Shown: in pieces, positions 52,601 to 53,990 of the stretch
How positions within the stretch are numbered: the stretch's first letter is position 1
Layout of the letters: every line of letters starts with the position of its first letter
From: Parafrigoribacterium mesophilum
GTDB taxonomy: Bacteria > Actinomycetota > Actinomycetes > Actinomycetales > Microbacteriaceae
Length of the DNA: 64,000 nucleotides
Reading direction: 5' to 3'
NCBI RefSeq assembly: GCF_039652555.1
Contig: NZ_JBDJAF010000001.1
Span: 496,001-560,000, forward strand
Made by a program: the position numbers and the translations under genes
The notes under the pieces: model-generated
Databases searched by the model: none
Told to the model about the DNA's origin: nothing
What the model saw: only the letters and a program-made list of their open reading frames with translations

Positions 52601-53733
52601 GCCGGTGCCGTCGTCGTGTCGGTCGTGCCAGTTGCGTCGGCTGGCGCTGCAGGCTGGTCGATCGGCGCGGGCAGTGCCGTGGCGTCGACCTGCCAGACCT
52701 GGCCAGGGTTCAGGGCGGGTGCCATCAGCCCGGCAGCGGTGTGATCTAGTCCGAGGAAGTGGCCCACCTCGTGGCGGACCACGGTGAGCAGGTCGATGTG
52801 CTGGTCGCCGCTGCCCCAGCCCCATCCGGCGGCGGTCGTATCGATGATGACGGCGTTGGAGCCCTCGGATCCGAGGGTCAGGTCCGGCAGGTCGCCGATG
52901 CTTGCCGAGAACCCCGTGAAATCGGCCGACGGGTACGCTGCGAGCCATTCGGTCTCGACCTCGGCGACTGCCGCCTCGAGCTCAGCCGGGGACACACCAT
53001 CTGCGGGGTCGATGGGGGTGGCGGGAGCTGCCGCCGCGAGGAGTGGTTGGCCGCCGGCATCCGGTGCCGCCGCGGTGGTGGAGGGATCATCGGTGGGAGT
53101 TGGAGTGTCAGTGGCTGACGGGGACGGCTCAGGGTCGCCAGCGGGATCCTGTTCCGCGGCCGGATCCTGGTCCGCAGCCGGATCGGGAACAGTCGCCGGA
53201 TCTGGGGCAGTGTCGTCCGATCCTGTCGGAGCTGCAGCGCCGGATGTGCAGGTCACCGAATTGCCGTCGGCGGAGCGCACGCACACCATCTGCGAACCGG
53301 TGCTTTGCTGCGTCGGAGTCGTCTCAGGAGCCGGCGTGGTCGCCGCCTGGCTGGGTGCTGGTATGACCGGTGCGACCTGGATTGTGACGGGCTTCGGCGT
53401 CACCGTGATCGGTGCGGCGGGCGCCTCTGCGATCGGCGTGACCGCCACCGGCGTCGGGGTCGGCGCTGGAACATCCTGTTGCGTGATCTGGCGGACATAG
53501 TCGTCGGCCGTTCCGGTATACGGCTGTGTCGCTGGCGACGCCGTCGTAGGACTGGTGATGGGTGCCACAGAGTCGCTGTCCCAGGTGGTCGCGCCGGCGG
53601 TCTGCCACCCGCCACCCAGGGTGAGCGCCATCGTGATCGAGAGAAGACCACAGGTGAGGACGCGGGCCGCTCTTTTCAGCAGGGCAAGGGAATGACGTCG
53701 GAACCGGAGCATCGTCGCTCGGGATCCGCTCAT
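22648..53733 (-). CDS. Giant secreted multidomain protein (10,361 residues): metzincin site, beta-repeats, CBM5/12, RTX
   Basis: A single open frame of 31,086 bases, about 1 MDa of protein. From the N-terminus it has a Sec signal peptide, a Pro/Thr linker, a metzincin-like domain with HEVGHFLGLDH (residues 321-331), and several thousand residues of beta-strand repeats of the type 'xIGxGAxVxAxGxVxVxA'. Within these lie two CBM5/12-like modules and a block of ~105-residue tandem repeats. Calx-beta-like segments, a ~2.8-kb RTX block, nine ~140-residue repeats and a GLTPGYWKNH domain follow. I see no LPXTG tail. Nearly all Cys occur in close pairs. Probable role is adhesion, matrix formation or glycan binding at or outside the cell surface, which is inference. 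The ATG at 53733 follows a GGAAAGAAAG stretch; ATG 53712 is an alternative. Confidence 0.93.
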   Translation of the reverse strand: MSGSRATMLRFRRHSLALLKRAARVLTCGLLSITMALTLGGGWQTAGATTWDSDSVAPITSPTTASPATQPYTGTADDYVRQITQQDVPAPTPTPVAVTPIAEAPAAPITVTPKPVTIQVAPVIPAPSQAATTPAPETTPTQQSTGSQMVCVRSADGNSVTCTSGAAAPTGSDDTAPDPATVPDPAADQDPAAEQDPAGDPEPSPSATDTPTPTDDPSTTAAAPDAGGQPLLAAAAPATPIDPADGVSPAELEAAVAEVETEWLAAYPSADFTGFSASIGDLPDLTLGSEGSNAVIIDTTAAGWGWGSGDQHIDLLTVVRHEVGHFLGLDHTAAGLMAPALNPGQVWQVDATALPAPIDQPAAPADATGTTDTTTAPADTSNPTAPPAADSNTDAAPAVAPTPTVPMDAPLTIDSAAQVVADPQPITVSGNEVHIAGTQNDDTITIGLTDGIITVAGSMTQSMELPTTVTSIVIDGGDGTDSVSFSTNLLIPGVSLTALAETIVVNGVTINTQGGSGDGAINFQATASQDGTGTSGTITATAGATIQLTGATLKGGDIVLAAAATAAPTSQTAVNVITVTSNALVSAEDSTIVSSGDVTLGSSSTVTATAKASGPGADADPAADAAFSRLDVTMNARTNLSGSTNFQVTGQLTLSASSQSDLTASGDALLAAAGAGIALVTLNQTTTSYIDANSPGNSAANLTVTADANNTVATNSAASPQGATGNTDGSGLAITPAQFAGGTITALSPLTVAAALSVAQIDTDTQAYIAPASGTFGVATDAGGAVLVHAADGTEATTTADGHAALKTGVGIGAAVAIAIADAAAKAYVGGSVDLQTGALTIETPASSQSFTTKATSGAGTSVALSPIGGVSSSSFQGSFAVNIVTVTHEAMLAPDATVGVHGADVSIVSDHSTDSTTSARPTGPFFDPTTAVEADGKTIDLPFPLLHANGLLAGIPALTGDRVVYSNGGSGASIGGLVMLGTYYLYCPDDGICTPDPVTGITRVQLISGSMLVPAFTSDNVLTLDSSVAEGTDHFLTLVQKPTDIMGIGAGVSVNIVSDTGTATIGDGATLAGAHQLTLSAATTDEMALEAKAGSTGAIAITPVVAVALSNVTTHAGLGAGAELVLTGALDVHSTQAASISSGASGDTTSDGGLGVSVTVNDADHTVTATTSRSVTAVGSATFTADGSSSTGVLSWAGTGGAPDENSSPLGSVNAQAKRFLGMANDLAGTSKAPATPSAVDGFGNPINAAAAIAFNLVTTVSDVSLPGDVVMTVLGGPLTLASTANTDASAIADGEAGTNAALAVVGVGVAVNLAKLTNTADVLPGAVIYADGLILSATMAPVFDAESAGCADEDTECVDENTDWTNNLEAVAVSATGGASALGAAVSAGINITSSTTSAQLKSSGLTVSSATVGSGDVSLTAATDVDATTSATAFRNAFDPNSAIIADAHGDLTTIVLGYALKDGNLKTGDVVVYHTGGGDPIGISNGVNKETTLVENQKYWVVVDKPGYIQLAVSWVAAMAHETLVLIPSEANGESHYLVPEGDNPTVGLGASFALTIDNVTTTAGLQDGAQLVGGNNLTVRAEDGNAAATEAINGAGGKIAIAPAVALSIVNVATSASIGTGPGLDLAGDIEVDAAQTAVTETASSGDIDLESLGVALAIAIAVVDDDVRASVARDLRADGPVSIIASGSSTNTSESEAAAPGAPTSATDSVNGTADRILGNGNAVSTLNTGKRASTSTTPTAGTGDSGGASLSVAGAVTITIVTSTSRAWLANGITVTSADGALTLASSANTDAIGSARGDTIAASSVGIGAGVVVNDVSITNIATTGASTVRAVGLIVTATMTSVEPEEPGDADETHTISATATSGASNAESLGAAGALSINIVAADTEALVPTGAVVAAGDGVVTLTAISTEQDIAEATSKAGFKTCASVLGLPCDLSRLITGEDGTPAGVGVGASVAIQVLTPTITRAEIGDAAVITGGTDISVIATADRSITTLAEAGTSGGTALSPALALVVDTGDTTIARIGSAPTGLTATGNVTVAATHSVDVSATNANANVIGSSVAIGAAVALPIVIGWTTRADLARDVTTAGFITVAADSLVAGAAIANASAMGSLSLDAGGKSADDTTTGAVNNDPNAKNKGANTVPSAGTSASQGASKSSGKAGKSGGGVGVAAAIGVLWLQTSNLATIDGMVTVTTDGIVTVIADRPVTLIAGGPVAVRATQLTTAAARGIGIALNATKASTNIAVGVGFNYLDIVNTAEVGTGSAITAVGITVAATTPRDDADALTQNTVIAWGFAGAGGRTGPQVAGSVGINVVKYETGAHVGAGATLSSAGNLVVDAANPMGLQNLAIAGALGGVALGAAIAINIVDATTTAVIDSASATPTSLDATGATDVRASASLSPLGIDLTLLGTSILSNLVNIPGVVLIPAPDGQTTTPAVSSVAVSGAAGTGALAASGSFIVDVWNRSTDAHLGDGTRINQAVDTLAGQSLTVTADDDTPIINVAGSLGLTSGTAGVGVAVIVDVTEKDVRAYLGKSVTVATGGDITVAATSNEPIVGIAASAGAAGEVGVAGSIIVLVMNQGDDQPGTYAFIDGDEGQTSTVRAGGDLAVSATNTTDKIELYAGGVAMGGTAGAGIASIALVRTSTVQATIGSFDDVSSAGTTGVAVNAGQELSVMLIAVGGGGGGDAGIAGSATVLVLTDTTAAGIGDDTLVNCLGAECVNPASVSTTPQSSVAVTAHDATVIVDAAGQLAIGGTAGVGAGADVEVINKTTTAAIGADSHVQATGDVLVIATSSEAITSISAGAIIGGDVAVAINAAVPVIDITTTAGIGAHTTVLAGGNVIVSADESLTLMVVAGNLSVSGSASVGAGAAVPVVTKTTNATIGDGAQVTALSQSTGTNTVNSGEFMISATNPGFDPRDGLLPRAPGDPAVIDLGYQANFASGQQVIYDAAGGAPIVGLTSGQSYYVIPITSSRIMLSLTPRAPPVCSSNCGPGLVAITGLSLPTGLMGENQRFVPTNQPGVVSDTSPRFNPATDVSNNVVALPYSISGLSTGDQLLYSTGGGSPIGGLVDGQTYYVTVIGTGAYGAQLIQLSETNGGSVLVLDPALATGRSHSLVLPGSMPSADASATSPQTVTAQTQTGFTGVAVTATNSDNVSAIGISGGISGSVAVNVSGTVAVVTVKTTASIGAGARINCAAGDSACSAIDPTAGPAQSVFVIAGNSFRQLGIAATVALSGDAAIGAGVGVRVVSLTTSATIGDDAVVNARHNITVKASGQDVVISAVAAAAGSLYAGVAGAVTVTVLNVTTDASTGDKVTMRAGGSIGVLATDDTSLILITASLGAAIVGVGASVDVAVVTKATTAHLGTWNTIVVLGAPGLSVVAASTEDAIGVAFGLGGGIVGVAGVVGVHVFTIVTQAYLNTKTTVNRGDGAIVAGVASGQGVTVSATDSLHALTIAGGIGDAGVAVAGGVDIGVANVSVQAYLADDTDVWASGTVLVSASAEKQLHSIAVSVGDGLVSVAGAVSVWAVGTQPTDTYQQNNQGTQRGTWASGTAYQAGDVVTHNGSTYAARKNNTGNTPSESDTVYWSLSDQHPMAGENGSAQGMGDTAASGENTGATVGWGSILSGSSSPTWKSGNSYTIGTVVVYNGVHYQAQAHITGSTTAPDSDTTSWRNIQGQARYQSGGADAANEAVAGADPGTSVTSDLFTRTNPPAGTSAGIYGSVHSGADVQVVAQDSVDIVTAAGVVAEGFGALGAGVSILVLGLKTDAGIYDGASVSAADTVGVHATLDESVDGVAASGAVGGIVIAGQVVVIVDSSSQQAHIDDGASVPQAGSLIDVSATATRAVAARAVGVGLGVGAAIGAAVAVVVVSGDTLASIGDVAIGVGGPIGGISVLASDVFTPTDLAVSAQGGIGDALSGAVAVITYRGTTRAESGAHGAVRIGGDVTVAATGHHANVHADTVNVALSAGVAGGITVALASDDRSTEAVLLEEGSINVGGDVSVEATAWNSAEATTPGVLLGGDAALVLMLAFATVSGHTTAQVDGDVTGSDSVTIAATAENVAIATATAVGVSLDGGAASGAYAQAHVTDGAAVASGVGSAAVISSGGAIEVTAGGQGRNNVATATADGGAGGFFGAGTIMISDAHVAAPVTATFSGTIPVGSTGVGAASLTVAAEGSNTATANTVAVSLGGAMSGAGTGSLAEIASTADITARTLAGSTAVSGTVSITADGTNRAVATSNAGSGSLGLSIGVTVPTATIAGTVTASVGGNIAHASAVQVDAVGHNTANAEALAISLGLFSGTGSSADAIITADADVTAQVAAAAHLAVPGGAVTVSVSGTNSASAKSDGGTGGGISIAAMLPTATVAGGVLAEVDGILSVGSLTVEAIGQNSAEATTIVVSIGLASGAGATATAEITSDATTIAQIGAAAEITATDALEVSANATNTANAQAAGGSGGSVSVGAFSAGATVAGAVTAAVGGTIAAGSLNVASTGENHAKADAVSASLGTYSGAGAASFAHITADADVSATSSGADLAVSGATNFNSAGINLAEATSDAGSLGVAGIGVTIPTAKIQGSVIASFLGSVVGGALTVRANGTNTATAKSTPVAVGILAGGGANSDAEITSEAQVKASVQNGSVLDLGDADLSIAATMKDRADAATDGGSGGGVSVSALIASASDNGGASASFAGTLIQAGKLSISASGTNVAAAHILVVSIGLLAGGAGAGAHGSVGGDTVASIGSGAQIISPNTIIEIAATHGGATTVAANGGAGGLIGVAVLEAEGTTAGSTDAHVADGVTIGSTPAGTPASLSVAATDTSTVAVSSIAGAGGAIEVGATRATSTVAPTVLAYIGSTGDTASATRVSLGGNLAVTATSVRAEADATAKSYGGGGLDVGIAVATAITRPSVDAHLGRNVTVIAGGDVSVHAETQASGASLGDTYLAGGSHADGGTTTNVANVSSGNDTLYFPSHGLSNGDTVIYFGTSVPGLTSGRVYTVIATDRDSVQFGDTFRTGTIDAGDLSGTAGVDPNRSVIRFASPHNFIDGDTVILAGDGTINGTVQNGQKLYVRVIDLTTIQLYTSAAAATVAALQFTPDHVSGNTINLANSFTDGQRVTYRAPDALGFRMAAVGVNPDCSDQDNCYQPDASQHNIVVGPVTGLRDDGTPIQVSHRLTTGQAVVYRTTGKLVGGLANGGTYYVIVVNQYVIQLAATRYDTTAHSYACGTDTCTDEPKPIAVVAPADDSGIQQIVPAPIGGLTDGYTYLVDNPTVSSFTLNHLDGTSVTLNTSVTDGPDGRQTTAADIYGAQRIFATGLALQGCTLADPNQCPTDSIRIDLGTPVPFPFNVALYGLYSSATPAAGQPYTSLRQLSPPPGDGVSGASAAGGGGGVISVKMPTASLTDSATVRAFTAANITASGDVTITSAASTKDSVSTENGSGGFIAVGVVNSTLTVHSGSTASVGSGAAITAGGNVVISATSNQRTNDYAHSEGGGFAGGFTADATTNAMDDTAAVIGSSAQISGDTVQVLARSSGDHRMFAHATMYALFGATHVGGGIFVTSNDTALLDGTSADSGTITGRYGVDVRARHLDLTYHNDHDSSCYCLGISPDSSRTEVTLGNNVAGHQGVTVYAGPRLVPGINEAHNAPASPLVSNGDGALALYVQAENGSNVDTDDTTAHRNIDWNSDVVVNSGPDPYLVVNPDGTIATAINVTVNGVPNPDLHAQLTGTVTVSDIVNNDRGSIYMTSDGGSITGGSPVGTHYWGTFTFRQNFNGVTLINESALPMIVNNIDVINRLGVPKVTLNTAPGNNAVSATFRLVQNVTPTLVVVDNTSASLLTLNGTIENPIGETDILNVGGSIVSSTARAGITDDGRSSLIRTNILHLDAAAGSIGSAADRLNVDLVQFAGHVLEITATAGVDAYLDLLTWLRDPSIADPAVSGNPPYAIAIDHLVAGNDLDLLLHATLYGAGTAAVPGVLVVVPSERLSTAYFNFFRPDQNCPGQSARACAFDVGAFGSNPHPVASTYDFSLLDAGSTGANGSITVAAADPTPTATRINIIGLVQVHQNGNVNTDTNGFVTLTESDADSVAVHLQIQNTLLPSTVGFASTVGAIVAAGPNRDLRAGLVRSTDDDVTLTSPASIVDAPVGSTIPPATGHSQTSPTPEVVGVNITLTAGTEGAGTVGSDSNFLEIDSSIDRFGVLNARAAGVVRLTETTGNLHVDTVTTCFGTTLATCADVSLTTDAGSILDGHNLGAGGTAINVIGNTIDLLALGGSVGAFTNAATGVFTGDLKINSAAGAGYQSSFTLDWFQASASDRAVTANYGISAQADRSIYLTELDGPANVLLARTVAGDVRITTTETSAEGNDIRLGQSGSTLVVENAPQDVPNGVIESGNGNVLLLSADDVITDPHGQILASTTASDPGTGNSDLLDPNQPTTATGNIDIHGDWHPGVTDATPNEGTVIVLRGEITPGDGGLVRVFGDADDDQIIFDQSLLGGQTRAYGSAAPTTYKGFAPAEDGEDTLVVYLLQTMPASSTLSLDGQADTDHYIVWTHGSAHGDAHYVVNVLDSSAPADGVDTLAIYGADSAVGGIDAVTGAPYSTDDIFLLRSASYLPGESSARPDVYGSGAPAYVAVLHPGADPSGADPLTVAETSGYAGVSERINYDRGLNGMLTVLGLGGNDHFAVDDNAATTTLDGGTGNDTFQVGQVFGMRRDAAYSGLSASDYFPTIATTRGYLSKGTSAPLVAQGGSGDDTFTVYSNHAPLRLEGDAGNDLFVVQAFALAQTHADGTLVMGPLFTGPVVIDSTAGTIARIDAGGSFLADGFAVGQTLVIQGAGTGNDNDAAHAYIISAVSAMAITLATGLTTTAPLQQSGSFTASLSSGPLTRAELVIAAGAIAGTSIITRATGSFLTEGYLAGQVIGLVGTGANDNLAGCVETAVQPCLPYLITAVTASTLTVSSILVSGTFAGATVSGVLPSPTLTSGFSTAAQTDVRSGGGNDQVQYNINAPVSVDGGSGFNKLAVLGTEFADHIVVTAGAIYGAGLAVTFRAVQVVEVDALQGDDTIDVLSTALGVATRVLGGLGSDIINVAGDVVGDVVSRDVSGSHSTINQLVTSSDSNYNNIVTAGIDVSVARPTQGAVIIAETGGFTDVRRLSNDSSIGSVDSYSVSLASAPTSDVWITVSATLSPAESRPGADTVYLCTGSAAECSSADNYFRTVYVDGVPQYEGLGGSGVANRALVLHFTAANWNSPQAVWIAAANDLTPQGDIVVTVAHSVISADRAFGGAVVRNVETMVHDNLTPGVVIVQRDSSGSPDTATTVIEGTVTTQLTDTFTVALPGAPAGTVSYIITPTDARVLLSSADTRFSLGAVISGIQTYRIAFDAADWNSPVTVTARAVDDFQREDAGYTTLRFTATTDTGAGRDTGYDSVTAMLDIMVLDDETPGVYSTQTGGTTVVSVPSGSTPGITDTFTVRLLAAPTATVTVTLIGDGQTSITPPAITFDQSNWWIPVTVTVSANGDYVLPAGRADLFTFPKQPHLLSAIRGPLQIDGGTAGEHHTLGSAVLLPGEVNTPPFGIGQQPSEARQVDVLNVFDDGSRADQTGELRSTALTGFGMGPAVTFDGTTSWGEPSAFPAGISYGTISVDANGNFITDASKTTIEVLNIMLGQGNDRLIIRSTMIPGPDQAEDDKLPAGIPSLHGGLTLVQGGGNSLLTVTGSFTHTADWVTRNDGQSWTEAGFAIGQRISLPWLTALGSATITGFSGSNGETMLLRESAVPGAPVVSSGTVSVFDATSPQTGFVRIGGDHIFVLDGPGVGAGSPGPSSPLVIFGDTSQDGIWYSGDPAAQSGHVFGPKPTIEPVGNAANYVFPVAQSFQYSGNDFIDASALHSGLGSADLPSIGVTVYGGAGNDTILGSQAGDILAGGSGNDLILGGRGRDLIYGDSGITIDVITRVLTVPTVDISTLPNADSLVAGHDVLIGEGLDSAPSTAAGNSDDQDVIFGDHGVVVQDVQDARSWALDESTGTFVSTSGVRLQRLQTTTELMWLQSVEQQNGAGDTLEGDLGNDILIGGGGSDTVWGNSGNDLAFGDFGRVAGIQIGAAPTDPTLANPGYRIEAIGLPFDVPLNDHTFSWTSLDTQQSANWGNDLINGNAGADILIGGAGSDRITAGAGDDDIIGGNTGAPIELAGGTLRANTGGAGGYNARADYRSGSIAFGDGYDGTGGIDGPHSTCTGADDCRYGDYLDGGTGNDAIAGDNATILRTGSTYSPRFRVLTATSILDTADGSANVAGTNYDGSSLPCGWIDPGGLVPTTCSAYGFQQDPRGAHVRFIQLFDQSFSPDATTFADSDIAGGAGDDVLFGQLGNDWVQGDGSVIDDEGFVTVDVQTRDTVTDQRRSVEDYAGPGTDGDDYLEGNGGGDVLYGGLGQDDLVGGSSSMFSLVIVDQRPDGDDTIYGGAGTRVGLNDFGDLSAQGHAHDADVIVADNGNIYRLVGADGSTTLDANRQAKAVLSFLTFNYDRYSTIETVIPRAYSYLDYTIGTAASSDIGGADLVHGEAGDDVILGQLGGDVLAGDGQDDTIIGGTGNDRVYGGTGDDRVLSDDGYFTTSRNGLTEPLWDVETANATDVLEALPGPYTQATTFQAGDLFNQARLLGYNSVDPAVGGYADIVYGGLGNDWIHGEGGDDAISGAAALPFYYRDIAQSAILGTWGIDPTDPLLYNPSSTKFADYNADDPWAKIYDCTSGIKDIGIDGSCATGEKVDFFLNFTPYVLDASGTPITDTLGNLVKSGDGCDIVYGDNGNDWLVGGTDTNWLFGGFGDDLLQSSQNLETDGERNRVPEDATWAAPTFAYGGAGRDVLIADTGQARMFDWTGEYNSFIVPFSPFGGPVVNRSPNPHIQAFITALSMAGGQDTTFTPNAPLDETALSTPGDSYWNDQHGGPRDPQPGNVPGVQIDYRGLVDLGCHCNVDPTIAVTGAVNAVAPLEPTDIEDAQVATGPILPVGTPLVLTYLVTDPGTVPLQLLSITDDNATAADTSDDFHPTYVSGDTNGDLLVGPGEVWLFTAVGVRGAPQVVLSGGHQHVVTVIGYDRAGRLQLTDSDPTNYTGTLPTVQIFKDLNSGLALRPTLAQQADSQATAPHLGIGSSLVWTYRVITNSTSPLTVVAVVDDNGTTDTADDWFPLPVLVAFRGAQYNLGDTNFDQLLERGETWLYTSAGVAAAPTAAVPGWQRNIGTVTATDRAGNVSEATNPAWYFGDSGLALVKAVNAADPQHPTIAEDANVTGPSVPTGSSVVFSYLVSNSSGSPMTITDLVDDNATTATDDDVPFSAMSALLGADRLHNIGDLNRNGVVDPGETWAFQWATTAQLGGPHTNTATVSVTTASGQVLTAVDTAQYTGLGARVTLQTAVNAADPLHPTPTEDADDPTGPYLSAGSAVTFTYLVTNDGAVPLTTVVVTDDHGTATPADDFLPRPVLRADGSNVGDANGDGVLDIGETWLFSSLAAVTPGLAAVTGLYLDGSSVMASPVSGPAVSATDPTYYTGVPAGGVLIRKAVDAADPLHPTTAEDANDPANPYYVTVGGPAVFTYLVSSPNGLSILGSAIAVTDDNGTSDRGDDFQPDAVMTVYHKVSYNIGDSNYNESLDGSEIWLYTSSGIIPGTAAAGLHGNVGTVLTVVGGVTYASSDSAWYLGVVPVINVAKATNAADPLHPTVLEDGNDTAHQLILAIGTPVTWTYLVTNPGAVAVRVTTVTDDAGTTDTADDFHPKYLSGDANGNSLVDPGEIWLYSSAGVVSYNTVGGQYSNTVGIAVTEPRTGAQAEASDLSNHYAATSSITIRKAVNALDPWNPTVREDANTSGPVLLVGTAATWTYLVTNTGTVPLHLIGLTDDAGTGEIYGGFSVDEQCSGTVDVNDNGFLDPGETWCFIAAGIVTAGPYRNTATVIASVPGQPVPQVSASDVANLTGTAAGIVVHKYVNGVAAETADAAVRLAAGTTATFTYQVASTTSAPLAGIVITDDNGTPDDLTDDIVPTYRSGDIDSDGVLDPGEVWWFDAPHLVPVGDYNNVVRVSGDLTVSTGTVTVWDDDINYSFGVLADITVVKAVNALDPWHPSTIEDANGASVKELLAGTTAVWTYLVTNSGNASLDSPSLRDDNGTPDTADDFTPEPVFSTWQGAAYNSGDANHNARLDVGETWLFRATTTVRLGGYRNTATASALEPVTGQVATGSDIAGYYGNARGEGLTPGYWKNHTTLWPAQSDGTPIYSPDQLLSSVFTGVPAAMADQTLLDALSAGGGGVIALFRAAVAGLLATTSQYISYPQSSTWLIAAVNQALNSGDAAQISSLMKTLDGWNNYEADLTPNVVATP
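22651..23037 (-). other. GLTPGYWKNH C-terminal domain of the giant protein
   Basis: The last ~128 residues open with GEGLTPGYWKNHTTLWP, continue with SPDQLLSSVF and TLLDALSAGGGG, and end in NNYEADLTPNVVATP. This short domain is known as a recurrent C-terminal element of secreted bacterial and archaeal proteins; its function is not established. It occupies the place where a sortase signal would be expected. Confidence 0.75.
23038..26818 (-). repeat. Nine ~140-residue C-terminal repeats with Asp-rich loops in the giant protein
   Basis: Nine tandem units each contain 'KAVNAxDPxHPTxxEDAN', then 'GxxVxWTYLVTNxGxxPLxxxxxTDDNGTxDTxDDFxP', then 'GDxNxxGxxDPGExWLF', and a final strand set ending in YYTG or similar. 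They look like DUF11-type extracellular beta-sandwich repeats. The GDxNxxGxxDxGE loop looks like an EF-hand/dockerin-type Ca2+ site in every unit. Confidence 0.82.
27230..30040 (-). repeat. RTX (hemolysin-type) calcium-binding repeat block of the giant protein
   Basis: Residues about 7,900-8,830. Multiple runs of GGxGxDxxxG nonapeptides are present, such as VYGGAGNDTILGSQAGDILAGG, GGSGNDLILGGRGRDLIYGDSG, GEAGDDVILGQLGGDVLAGDG and YGDNGNDWLVGG, interrupted by unique segments. Smaller RTX-like runs appear earlier, near 33.4-33.7 kb. These motifs bind Ca2+ and fold as parallel beta-rolls. Confidence 0.88.
31060..32330 (-). repeat. Calx-beta-like/extracellular beta-sandwich repeats in the giant protein
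   Basis: About three diverged units of ~120-150 residues. They share 'VVIxETGG/EGT..D.YxVxLxxAPxxxVxVTV', 'LxFTxxNWNxPQxVxVxAxxD' (seen as LHFTAANWNSPQAVWIAAAND, AFDAADWNSPVTVTARAVDD and TFDQSNWWIPVTVTVSANGD) and 'D(D/N)xTPGV'. This pattern resembles Calx-beta-type domains. Confidence 0.65.
37590..38880 (-). repeat. Cluster of 'GL.DG.TYYV' loop modules in the giant protein
   Basis: Several consecutive modules of about 60-90 residues are built as 'hG-L.TGQ.VIY...G..I.GL.NG.TYYVIVV..N.IQLA', e.g. RLTTGQAVVYRTTGKLVGGL, GLTDGYTYLV and SHGLSNGDTVIYF. Paired Cys occur between modules (CSDQDNC, CGTDTC, CTLADPNQC). The same module type recurs elsewhere in the protein. Confidence 0.7.
39270..41220 (-). 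repeat. ~105-residue tandem repeats in the giant protein
   Basis: At least six consecutive units of 315-345 bases start near 41200, 40880, 40563, 40245, 39930 and 39615, with a seventh, diverged unit starting near 39270. Each opens with a line such as SLTVAAEGSNTATANTVAVSLG, AVQVDAVGHNTANAEALAIS or ALTVRANGTNTATAKSTPVAVG, continues to an 'ITxDAxVxAxV' strand, and closes with 'SDGGxGGxxSVxxxxPTATVAGxVxAxV'. The units are clearly homologous but diverged. Confidence 0.8.
42682..43068 (-). other. Tandem CBM5/12-like carbohydrate-binding modules in the giant protein
   Basis: Two modules sit between beta-repeat blocks. Module 1 (42940-43068) reads GTWASGTAYQAGDVVTHNGS, later YAARKNNTGNTP and YWSL. 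Module 2 (42682-42813) reads TWKSGNSYTIGTVVVYNGVH, later YQAQAHITGSTTAP and SWRNI. Both carry the W-x-SG-x-x-Y-x-x-G-x-x-V-x-x-(N)G-x-x-Y core of chitin-binding CBM5/12 domains. A Gly/Ser/Ala linker of about 40 residues separates them. Confidence 0.8.
43100..52450 (-). repeat. Long beta-strand repeat region I of the giant protein
   Basis: About 3,100 residues made of degenerate units of roughly 60-100 residues with the recurring pattern 'A(T/H)IGxGAxVxAxGxVxVxA', for example ATIGDGATLAGAHQLTLSA and AHVGAGATLSSAGNLVVDA. Ala/Val/Gly/Thr-rich alternating strands suggest a beta-helix or stacked beta-solenoid stalk. Interspersed 'GL.DGQ.YYV' modules lie near 44.4-44.9, 49.1-49.3 and 50.6-50.9 kb. 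Confidence 0.8.
52678..53001 (-). other. Metzincin-like metallopeptidase domain of the giant protein
   Basis: Residues about 245-352. HEVGHFLGLDH at 321-331 gives HExxHxxGxxH, three His ligands plus the catalytic Glu322, with Met337 as a candidate Met-turn. The preceding TEWLAAYPSADFTGFSASIGDLPDLTLG and ITIDTTAAGWGW-type region resembles matrixin-like domains found at the start of other giant bacterial beta-repeat proteins. The domain is small (about 100 residues), so activity is uncertain. Confidence 0.75.
53590..53733 (-). other. Signal peptide of the giant protein
   Basis: Residues 1-48: a basic head (SRATMLRFRRHSLALLKRAAR), a hydrophobic core (VLTCGLLSITMALTL) and a probable signal-peptidase I site after TAGA. 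This indicates Sec-dependent export and not the C-terminal RTX signal of type I systems. Confidence 0.85.
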
Positions 53734-53914
53734 TGAGGTTTCTTTCTTTCCGCGCGACCCGGGGTTAGTCGCAAACGCTGCCGTTTAAAGGGGGTGTGGG
53801 CGTGGAGACAACACCGGCCTTACGCCGAATGGTTCCTCGGGAAGGGCACCGTCGATTGGGGGCGTGCGGTCTCGGCCGCGGTTACATCATCCTGAATATT
53901 TCTTGAGCACTCCA

Positions 53915-53931
53915 TCCCTCAGTGTGAGGGA
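53915..53931. promoter_or_regulatory. Palindrome upstream of the giant gene
   Basis: TCCCTCAGTGTGAGGGA has perfect 7-bp arms around a 3-base centre. It lies about 180 bases upstream of the giant gene start, in the 257-base gap before the flavodoxin remnant. Candidate regulator-binding site; no matching repressor gene is adjacent. Confidence 0.4.
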
Positions 53932-53990
53932 ATTTCGTTCTCCGACCCCCCTCATTTGGGGGGTCCCGCCGATCGAGGACTGGTCGAAGG

